Part shown: positions 24,998 to 35,600 of the stretch, in pieces | Layout: the number at the start of each line of letters is the position of its first letter | How positions within the stretch are numbered: position 1 is the stretch's first letter | Assembly: GCA_027924645.1 (NCBI GenBank) | Contig: BSBN01001807.1 | Span: forward strand, 14,154,001-14,218,000 | From: Cunninghamia lanceolata | Lineage: Eukaryota; Streptophyta; Pinopsida; Cupressales; Cupressaceae | Length of the DNA: 64,000 nucleotides | Direction: 5' to 3' | Notes under the pieces: generated by a model | What the model was told of the DNA's origin: nothing | What the model saw: the letters and a program-made list of their open reading frames with translations, nothing else | The model's database searches: none | Translations under genes and position numbers: made by a program

Positions 24998-26073
24998 TGT
25001 ATACACCTAAAAATGGCATGACTCTGTCTAAATAAATATTCTTAATATTTATTTTAGTATAATTCCTCTATTAATAAATAAACAAATCAATTTATTTATC
25101 TGATTCACATTCTTCCACAAAATTAAATAAAATCATTTATTTAATTAAATACTCCAAGTTCTTCTAAATTAAATAATATCAAATTATTTAATTAAATTCT
25201 TCTAAAATTAAATAATATCAAATAATTTAATTACCTCTTCTAAATTATAAAGTCATTCTACATTAAATAATGTCTAAATTATTTAATTGAGTTCTTCTAA
25301 ACTTAACATCCTCTATATTTAAATAAATCAAAACATTTATTTAGAATATCTATTTCCTCTTAAAAATGGATTAATACAAAAATTAATCCATGCAAATCCA
25401 TGTGCACACTTAATTAAATATTTTAATATTTATTTATTTGTTCATACCGACATGTCCTATTTATCCTCCACTTCCAATCAGTTAATGAATCAGTCAATTC
25501 ATTTAACTGATTAGTCTATTCTATTAACTAATCAGTCCACTCAGTTAACTCAATCTATTTATGTTAACTCCTCTATTGCATGAGAGAACAAGACACTTGT
25601 CCTCTTCTTATTCACATACATCTCTCAACCTTCTTCAACCATTGATCCTCTTGTTCATTCTCAACCGTTGATCTTATTTCTCTCAAACCTTTAAATACAA
25701 CCCCTATTCCTCCATTTCAATCATCCAAGCTTTTAGTAAACTGACTCTGCAGAGTTCACAGTGCGCCTTTGGCACCCAAATCCATTCCATACCTTGTGAT
25801 CACCATTTTTATTGTATTGAAGCTCCTTTTCATTACAAGAAATAACATAGTCGTTTCTCTATTGTCATCTTGAAGAAGAAAGTAAGGAAGTGCACTTTCT
25901 GAGGGCTTCATTCACATACAAAAATTGATTGAGATTAGGTGACCAATGAAAGCTATGAAGTAACAAGGTGTGTGAGGTATCGTTCTTTGTTTTGAATCTT
26001 GTTTATTTCCATTTTCATTGAGTTATTTGGATTACTTTGATATTATTGATATTACTCCAATTTTTGGATAACA
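24998..26073 (+). repeat. Gypsy-type LTR, second of two (1076 bp)
   Basis: It starts TGTATACACC after the tract CAAAGAGGGGCAAAA and ends GGATAACA. It aligns with 21996-23081 along its whole length with moderate divergence and small indels. It serves as 3' LTR for region B and 5' LTR for region C. It keeps the palindrome series. Confidence 0.88.
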
Positions 26074-27985
26074 TTTCCGGCACCCACCATGGGGCCTTGT
26101 CACAATTTAACCCCAAAACTAAGTTTTTGTGCGTTAGGTTCGATACACAGGAAAATTCTGTGCATCTGTTCATTTCTAACACATATCTGAGCTCTATTTC
26201 AACGCATCTAGAGATTCGGTGCATCTGTTCACTGAAACTGCACTTTCGTGCTCTGTAACAATGCATTTATCCAAACTGCACATACATTCTCTGATTTTGT
26301 GCTTTCATCATCTGTAGCTACACATATATCTTAATTGCTCATATATTCTTTCTGTTAGTGCATTTATTTTTTGTAACTGTGCATACACCAGATCTACGCA
26401 TTTGTACTCCGTATCTGCACATATATGCTATGTAACTGCGCATTTGTTCTGACAGGGTCAAAAAGTTATTTCTTGTATTTTTTGCTAACACTAATATTTC
26501 TCGCAGGAATATTCTCATATCTGCCTGCAGGATAGGTGCTGGTTAGTCATATAGCTGCATTTGTTAACTCATCTTTAGATCTAATTAGCCAAGGAAAGTA
26601 ACTGGATCGTTCATGCAAATCTCATTTAGCTCTAACTAGGAGGATTGTAAGTTGATCTTGTTGCATCAACAACTCAAACATAGTCCCTAATAGAAAGATA
26701 TAAAATTGAACCATTGCTATCTTGTTTCTTTCAAAGTTAACAAATCATGTGTTTGCCCAAATAGTGTAACTCATTTAGTCTTTTTCATTTTTAAATAGGA
26801 TTAAGGAACTATTGTTCTCTGTGTTTTCAGAATGATAGTAGGCCTATGCTCTCCCCTTTCTTGGGCGACTGGATTACCAAACCTATCATTTTGCATGTTT
26901 AACCTTGAGAGAGGCCTGCCCTTGGATATCCTTTCGTCCAAGTGGGAATGACCTTACGTGGTAACAAGCTAAATCTAAGCTCTACCTAGCCACAATAAAT
27001 AAATTGTGCTTGAGGTAAAAGCTTCATGCAACGAGTGTTGATTAGTTATACCGACAGCCAACTTCCCCCAAAACACTCCAAAGCACAACCCTTGAAGGCT
27101 AGGAGACTCCATAATAGAGAGTAGCGTTGCCGCATGTATAACCACTCGAACAGTTGCCCTTACTACTTATGCATTGTTTTAGAATCCAAAATCCCCTATA
27201 AACAGGTGCTGGAAAGAGCGATTATCATCTTCCTAAGATGACTCACATTCTTACGATTCAATAGTAAAGATAACAGGGAAATCTCAAGGTTTGCGAGCCT
27301 TGGAAACCTAGACCTTGGTGTACCAGAAAAGTTTGTGCACTTGTAAGGGGGAGCCCGTGTCCCAAGTTCCTAAGTTATCCTCTTTGAATAGCGTAGCTGG
27401 TGTAAAAACCAAGTGAGAATTCAATTTATATTGCCCTTCCCATCCTCGGATTTGTACCTATTTTTTAGTCAAAATGTCAAAAAATCTACAAAAATCAAAC
27501 ATCATGAAAATATTCTTTGTGTTTGCTATGTCTTTCTTGCCATAGTTGAAAAATCAAATAAAAAAGAACCAAGTTCTAGCCAAGAAACCCAAAACATTGT
27601 AAAATGTGCCAAAAACATTGAAAATCAGTCAAAAGCAACCAAAGAAGCCAGAGCTTCACATTTATCTTGTTCTGCTGCACATTTGTTTCATCCTTCTACG
27701 CATTTATTTCATCCTACTATGCTTCTATTTTTTGTTGAATTTTGAGGACGGTCCTACTGCACATCTATTCCATTCTGCTGTGCATTTGTTCCTTTCTACT
27801 ACGCATCTATTTCATTCTATTGTGCATCTATTCCATTCTATTGCACATCTATTTCTATGCATATGTTCCATTTTGTTGTGCCTCTGTTCTATTTTGTTGC
27901 GTATCTGTTCCATCCTGTTGTGCATCTGTTCCATCCTATTGCACATCTGAGCACCCATTTTGGTATTGTGTCAATTTATGAGGAT
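26074..27985 (+). other. Leader of internal region C
   Basis: The leader is homologous to 23082-24538 and, from 26915, also to 12642-13640. It has no gene. The part at about 27640-27960 is an expanded minisatellite of TGCGCATCTGTTCCATTCT-like units. Confidence 0.75.
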
Positions 27986-30475
27986 ATGACAAACCAATTA
28001 GAAGCACTTGCTCAAGAAATCCAAGCCATAGAATAGCAACTGGTAATCTTACAAATGAAATCTTCCAGAAACCAATATTCGCTAGGTGGCATATCTCCTT
28101 ATCCATTTTATACAAGCTTGGCTAAGATTCCTTTCTCTCCTAGTTTTGATGTACCCAAGTTTGACAAATATAGGGAAAAAGATGATCCGCGTGAACCAAA
28201 TCCCTCCCAACATGAGCATGCCAGTACTAGCTACACCTCGCACCAAGATCGTACATTCTTTACCCATCTTAAGTTGGAAATCATGTACCAATCCATCTAC
28301 TAGTCCTCCTTCACCATCCTCTAGAATACATATCCCACAGCATACCAGTTTTACACCAATACTGCCATCAAGTACCCCAACCTCTAATCCAACAACCAAA
28401 GAATCCTCGAATGATCATTTTCAAAGACTTTTTCCAAATTTATACAACAAAATAAAATCTATGGAGAAATCTAAATCCGCTCATCCAATTTCATCCCCTT
28501 CTAGCACAAGCAATCCTAACCATAATCACAAGCCTACACCATCTACCATTATTCTCCATCCGTTGTATTGTCCATCTACCCATGCAGTCATGAAAGATGT
28601 GATCATATAGCTATTAGCAAGGAACCAACCATCTCCGTGTAATAAACCACCCATCTCGGAGCCTATCAAAGAACCTTCAAACATGTCCATTGCTCCAACC
28701 TTGTCGTGTAATCTGCAACCCCTTGAGCTTATTGGAGAATTTCCTATCATGAACCAAAGTCAAGGTCCATCATACCTTCATGTTGTTGACCAAGAGCGTA
28801 TCCAAGAGTCTTCTACCTCCACTTCAATCCAAAAAAATCAAGAGTTATGTCAAGAGTACTCTTTAGAGCATGTGGAAACATCAACCCTTTATCCAAATCA
28901 AGATCAAAGCATCTCCATCCAACCCATCCATAACATATATCTTTTCTATGATCAAGATACTATCTTGATGAAGAAGCTGTCCATGAGCAACTTGATCATA
29001 TACCCATACATGAGAAAGAAATCCAAATCCAACCCATCCATAACCTATATTTGTTCTATGATCAAGATATTATCGTTGATGAAGAACCTATACACGAGCA
29101 CATTGATCCCATCACGCTTAAGCCTATCTATGATCAAGCAGACCATGATGATCCTCTTAGCCAACTTTATACATTCCATGGTCACGAGCTTATCAAGCCA
29201 TCTATCCATCCTCCATCTACTCCTATCCATGATCCAACAACTTCCACTTCCCTTGATGAGACACTTGCCTCCCAAGTGGACAAATTGATCAAACCAATAA
29301 CTTGGATCTCAATGAGCATAATGATAATCAAGATCCTAATGATCCTCCACCATCCATTATCAACCATGTTGCAAATCCATTATCCTATCCCCTTGGTCTC
29401 ACTACCTTCATGCATGAATGTTCTTCCTTGGGAGAACAACAACCGTTATCTACCTCTTCACCTTCCCCATCAAATAATGAGCTCGCTGCTAGTGTCCAAA
29501 GTACTCATAATCCCATTGTCCACTGCATACTCCAAAATATGAAGTATCAAGGTAAAAGCTTACGCCTTCACAAACAAGGTATTTTGGAGCCTATCCATGT
29601 CAAAATACCTCCCTCTTATGGCCTTGGTTATATATCTCCCAAGAGAAGCAATCTCATGATGTTGACCTACTTCCTCCACTCCTCCTAAATCCACCACTTT
29701 CCATCACAAACCCTATCATATCCCCAAAACATATGTCACCATTCCACCTCCCTTATCATATACATCCCAAAAACATGTGACCATACACCTTCCACCATCC
29801 AATCTACCTCCGCTACTTCCAACTCCTAACATCCTTCCATGCATTTTACCACCACTTCTTCCAACACCTTATCCATCTATCCATAAATCCTCTAAAGATC
29901 CCAATCATGGCCAACAAATGCATATGTTGTCTAAACAAAGAGCTTCCACCAACCCCAATTCCACCATCCCAAGAGAATTCAACAGCAAAAATTTGGATGC
30001 CTCTGCCTATAAAGTCAAACATCCTAAAGGTCCTCATGCCTTCTGATACAAAAGCCAAGGATCAAAGAATTATCCATCTGAAAAGTTGCATACACCCACA
30101 CACCTCAAAGCAAAATTGAAAAAGGTGTGGGTCCTCAAGCAACAAGTAATTACCTCAGAAGTTGCACACAAGCTACATATACCCAATCCCATACCTTCAC
30201 AAGTGAAGTCTAAAAGCAAAATGGTTTGGGTACCTAAGCAAAAAGCCATCACATCAAGTGAGGCATCCACCTCTCAAGCATCCCAACCGGCCCATTTCTC
30301 CTCTGCCATCCAAAAATCCCATCCCATCCAAAAATCTCAATTCCTTCCATCTCACATGACAAACAAAAATCAGAAGTATACTAAGTCTATGTGTGTCCCT
30401 AAATGCTACATCATTCATCCACCAAGCAAAACTCTCCATTACTTCCTACACCACCTTCCCATCATAAGCTTCCAC
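27986..30475 (+). pseudogene. Gag-start fusion ORF (copy C), frameshifted and truncated
   Basis: This is a second copy of the 13641-16244 ORF, starting with ATG at 27986. It shares the TAG after GIE/AIE but has sense codons (GAG, CAA, CAG) where copy A has its other three stops. Its own damage is different. A 32-base deletion lies between two CTTAA words near 28268. Single-base losses lie near 28966 and 29283, with further frame changes after 29600. It keeps a fuller G-patch-like stretch (MKYQGKSLRLHKQGILEPI, then YGLGYIS) that copy A has lost through a deletion between GCCTT words. It ends near 30475, where homology stops. Confidence 0.78.
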
Positions 30476-31504
30476 ATCGGATCGTGTGGAAGGTCTCCTA
30501 CCCTTCCACCCACATAAATATAATATATATTATAAAATACTATTTATGAATATATATTAAATATAATATTATTAATGAATATATATTAAAATATAATATT
30601 GTATTATATTTATATAAAGCTTATATATATTTAAAAACTTTAAAGTGTAAATTGTAATTCTCCTTAAATGTTAATAGTCCACAAATCTACCAATGCATAG
30701 AGTATATCATATAGTAAATGAAAACATTATGCATAGAGAATTTTATATTTTAGGATGCTTTTTATATCAAGAGTAAATTTAAAAATATTTTATATAGAAA
30801 ATTAAAATTATATTATATAATAATCTGTAAAGCATAAAAATATAATTGATATAAATTTTTTAAATGATTTACTTGAGTAATATCAAAACCTTAAAAACAA
30901 TCGACTAATGTAAATGCTTATAGAAATCTCAAATATCTAGCAGGGGACATATATATATTCAAAGTATATATATATTAAAATTCAAAATAAACACATTATT
31001 TAATAATTTTCATTTTTTAATGTTTAAATATGAAAATTATAAATAAAAATTAAAAAAAATAAAAATATAATATAATATATTATTTTATCTTGAGTAATAT
31101 CCAAAATCTTAAAAAAAACAATCAATTAATGTAAATGATAATAGAAATCCCACAATATCTGCAAGGGGACATTTAAAGAAAACAAAAATCTTTAAATATA
31201 TATAAGTGAAAGATAAAGAATAATTATCAATCTTCATTGAAAGATGTATTAAAATTCAAAGTAAATACATTGTTTTAAATTTGAAAATTATAAATAAAAA
31301 TAAAAATTTTAGAAATTTAAAAATAAATAAATAAATAAAAATAAAATAAAAAGATATGTTATTTAAAAAAATGAATTGGAAAAACTTTTTGAAGTCAACA
31401 AAAAAATTTAAAATTAATTTACACAAAAACAAAAAGAAAATCAAATGAAAAAAATAATTTTCAAAATAATATATTATTATATTATAACTATTAAAAATTA
31501 AATA
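30476..31504. other. Very AT-rich intergenic DNA
   Basis: No gene was seen. An 8-bp inverted repeat (CTTCCACA / TGTGGAAG, 30469-30492) sits at the very end of the retroelement homology. Beyond about 30520 the DNA is mostly A and T. The open frames are compositional. Confidence 0.6.
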
Positions 31505-32240
31505 AATAATTTACAGTAAAACGAATGAAAAATAAAAATTTTAAGACAATGAAAGCACAGAGAAAAAATCGCTGAGTAATTGCAATCAGTAATTGTAATG
31601 AAGAATTAGTGGTAGGTTTTTTAGAACGTTGAAAATCGCGAACAAAAAACCCGCGCAGACAAAACGGTGAAAGAGATTCTTGGACAGAAAATAAATGACG
31701 AAACGGTGAGAGAGATTCTTGCAAGAAAATAAATGACGGAAAAGAGATTACCTGGGCGTCCCACAATTTTACGGGAGAAATCTCTGATATATAAGCCTAT
31801 CGGCTAACAAGTTACAATTTTCGGTTCTCGTGTGAAACGTTTGGCTTTTTTTCTCATTTCCACAATTTTAATAATTTACAGTAAAACGAATGAAAAATAA
31901 ACATTTAAGACAATGGAAGCACACAGAAAAAATCGCTGAGTAATCTCAATCAGAAATACTTACTGTGAAATATTAAAGTGCCTGCAATGAAGAATTGGTG
32001 GTAGGTTTTTTAGAACGTTGAAAATCGCGAACAAAAAACCCGCGCAGACAAAACGGTGAAAGAGATTCTTGGACAGAAAATAAATGACGAAACGGTGAAA
32101 GAGATTCTTGCACAGAAAATAAATGACGGAAAGGAGATTTCCTGGGCGTCCCACAATTTTACGGGAGAAATCTCTGATATATAAGCCTATCCGCTAACAA
32201 ATTACAATTTTCGGTTCTCGTGTGAAACGTTATATTTTTT
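31505..32240. repeat. Direct duplication upstream of the TPX2 gene
   Basis: The block at about 31505-31848 is repeated at about 31867-32236, with one extra insertion in the second copy near 31950-31985. Each copy contains two 39-bp sub-repeats with ACGGTGAAAGAGATTCTTG and ends with a TATA-like GATATATAAGCC (near 31777 and 32174). A further 2 x 38 bp repeat containing ATATTTTCC(C/T)GTTATTT lies at 32268-32341. Minus-strand ORFs in the two copies look alike only because the DNA is duplicated. Confidence 0.85.
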
Positions 32241-32283
32241 ACCATTTTCCCTGGAATGAACCCTCACCTAATATTTTCCCGTT
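31663..32283 (+). promoter_or_regulatory. Cluster of AACGG (MSA-like) motifs upstream of TPX2
   Basis: AACGGTGA occurs at 31663, 31702, 32052 and 32091. The reverse form CCGTT occurs at 32279. AACGG is the core of the mitosis-specific activator element bound by plant MYB3R factors at G2/M genes, and TPX2 is a mitotic gene. That these sites control the gene is inference. Confidence 0.45.
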
Positions 32284-32689
32284 ATTTCAGCCCCTTCACT
32301 CGCCTTATAATATTTTCCTGTTATTTGAGCCGCTTCACTGATATCATTATATATTACTCTGCCACCAATAACTCTCTACAGACGCGAAAGTAGAGGACGT
32401 GGTGAAAGCAGCGCTCAATGTAAGCCGGTTAACCACAGAAATACACGATATTTGAAGAATCCAATGCAAATCTTAAGTTTCATATTCATATTAATACGAT
32501 ATTTTAAGAATCCCCTGCAAAACTTAATATGCATATGAATATAAACAATAACTTCACCCCATTAAAATAAATAATAACTTAAACTAATTAAAATAAATAG
32601 ACAACAGAGAGTCCTTGAATTTTAGGATTGTCTAATTTATAAACCCCCTGCAGCCCTGCTCAAAGAAAACCAAGCAGAAATTCAAATCC

Positions 32690-35600
32690 ATGGCTTTGGA
32701 GAGTAGAGTTAAAAATTTGATTAGCTTTTTTGAGGCGAAGAATCTCCCTTCAGAGCTCCCTTCTAATGCATTTGCTGTGAATAGGAGGAGATTTGTTAAA
32801 TCTGGAGGAGCGGGGCAGGAAAATAATGTTGAGAGACGGACAATGGAGGAAAATAATGTTGAGAGACCGACAATGGCAATAGCAATTAGTAGGCCATTGG
32901 CTGAGAGGCAACAGAACAGTAAAACTAAAATTCTACCTCTCAGTTTGTCGCCATTGTCTTCTTCTGACAGAAAACAGAGCTCTCAATCATCACTGTCCTC
33001 TGAATATAAGTTAGTACAGAGCCATCACAAGAATGAGGGTGATCACAATAACGGAATGCAGAGCTCTCAATCATCAGTGTCCAGTGAATACAAATCAGAA
33101 GAGACCCATCACAAGAATGAGGATGATCACAGTGATGGAATGCAGAGCTCTCAATCATCAGTGTCCAGTGAATACAAGTTAGAACAGCATAGTGACGGAA
33201 TGCAGAGCTCTCAATCATCAGTGCCCACTGAATACAGGTCAGAAATACACCTTCACTGTTCTTTCTTTTTTAGTTTTTCTAAAGATTTGAGTAGATTTAT
33301 ATTTGTGAATGACATACTATGGTTACAGATTGAGAGGATAAGTTTAAGGATAACTTTAATTGTATATTTATTTTCATTTAGACTTACCAAGCACTATGTT
33401 AATTGGTTATAAATATCTAATAATCTTCCAATTTAGATTTTTGGTAATTTACTTGCAAAGTAGCAGTCAATTTGCAATTGATATTTTATCTATATTATGG
33501 ATTTGGATTTTTGGATTTTTGATGAGACAATTATGAATGCCCTATTTAATTCTAATGTATTTACTTGTCCTTTCTTTCCTCCTTGTGCAGTTCTGAGGGC
33601 AGAAGAAAATGCAAGAAAGTATGACAGCACTTATTTCGTCTTATTGTGTTTTTTAAATTTGGTCCATGCCATCTCATGGATTTTATTGACCATTTGATGT
33701 TGGTTTTCAGGATTTTAATTCTGGAAAAGGATCTGTATCTCCACCGTGGAATTCAAAATGGAAGAAAGAAGTGAAAGTCACCTCTGCACAACCTTTCAGG
33801 CTAAGAACAGAGGTACAAAATAATTGCAGTTTTTTCTTGAAATTCATATAAAAATATAATGTTACACAATTACTGGTATCAAAAACATTATCATCAATAA
33901 ATGTAAATATATAATATTTTAACTTGATTTAATGTTTTGTAGGAAAGAGGCCAAATAAAAAAGCAACAATTTATGGAAAAGATACAACATATATTAGATG
34001 AAGAGAAAAAACATCGGATACCTCTTGCACAAGGATTGCCATGGACAACAGATAAACCACAAGTAAGTTATATTTATTAAACCTAATAGAATTAAGGTTT
34101 GTTGTTGATTTTTTGTTACGTCAAACTACACTTTATATTGTTAGATTTTAGAGGATGATATTTTAATAATATTTTTTAATTTTTACTCTATGTTTTGAAA
34201 TTGTTAGGTTTTGCCAAAACCCCTTGTGAAAGAACAAACAAAGCCATTAAATATCAAACTTCATACTAAGATTAGAGCAATTGAACGAGCTCGATTTGGT
34301 CTTTTGAATAAGAGGAGATTTGTTGGTAATGGGACCGTTGGTAATGGTAATGTGAAATTTGGAGGAGGACATAGGCCATTGGGGGAGAGGCAATCTAATA
34401 GTAACACTAACATTTTGTCTCTCACTTCTTCTTCTTCTTCTTCTTCTGGGTATTTTGATTCGGAACAATCCCATCACAAGAATGAGGGTGATCACAGTGA
34501 TGAAATGCAGAGCTCTCAATCATCAATGACCAGGTCAGAAATACATACTCACTTTCCTTTGTTTTCTTTTTTTTTAATATTTGAGTGTATTTATATGTGT
34601 GAATCACAAACTATGATTACAAACAAGAGTCATTTAGGCTTACAAAACACTATGTTAATTGGTTTATAGATTTCTTCTACTATTTAAGGATCATTTCAAC
34701 TCAAAAATATAAAATGGGTTTCAAAGTATTAAATAGGTTGAGAAGATAATTCTAGCAAAAAAAAATATTTAATTTTTTTCAATATTATAATATTTAAATA
34801 ATATATAAACACTATATTAATAAAGATTGAAGAACTAATTATCTTACATAATACAAACACATATAATCAATTACCTTAAAATTATTTTAATTTAAAAATA
34901 TATATTTTTAATAGTATTTAAATTGGAAGAAATAAGTTTTATATTTACTTAAAAGCAATATATAAAATAAATGAAAAACAAATCTCTACATCATAAATTT
35001 AACCATTATTTATTTGTAATATCTTCATATCCTTAATATCTCTTATAACCTTTTAAAAGTCTTGACAAACAATATTATGATTGTAAAGAGCTTGGATTGA
35101 GCAGATCATGATTATACAGTTAATAGCTTAAAGTCGTTGAGAAAATCATGACTGTAAACTTAATATTACAAAATGAGTTTGCTATGAGTGCTTGCGTAAG
35201 TAGGATCAGTCTTATTCCAGTAAATCCGAAATTTAGGAAGAAAGAAAAACATTCAAATGAATCATAGAGAAAAACTGGGAACTTCTTCTAATTTGAAGTT
35301 AAAGGAAAAAGAAGAGATAAATATCTTAAACACCAAAGTAGGATTAGGTTCTACAGATGGCTTTATCTAGTACACCATGAAAATCTCTAGCTTTATGTTT
35401 TTCCCAATTAAAATGACCAATACAGACTCCACCAACTAATAGACTTCTGTCAGTTTGTTTGCTTCAAGCTAGTTTTGAGGTATTGTTTTAAGTTCCAATA
35501 GATTATGAATGCAGGGAATTTACACAATGTTCTGTGTCACCATGAATATGGAGAAAGCATATGGGTTACAGATATAAAATTTTCTAGATTGTTAACAAGC

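Larger units (their letters stand above)
12642..30475 (+). mobile_element. Tandem array of Ty3/gypsy-like elements lacking pol
   Basis: Three internal regions share two LTRs in the order internal A, LTR, internal B, LTR, internal C. Region A (12642-21995) lacks the first part of its leader. Region B (23082-24997) is a short deletion derivative. Region C (26074-30475) is cut off at the 3' side, where unrelated AT-rich DNA begins. The leaders at 12642, 23925 and 26915 align with one another. The sense frames of A and C align, and the antisense start regions of A and B align. No protease, reverse transcriptase, RNase H or integrase was found. The gag-like motif and primer-binding-like site suggest Ty3/gypsy ancestry, and extra antisense ORFs are known in the Tat group. 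The exact lineage is my inference. Confidence 0.8.

Noticed and set aside
31491..32154. Two similar minus-strand ORFs that look like a small gene family
   Set aside because: They are similar only because the DNA is duplicated. They end in very AT-rich DNA and share no known domain.
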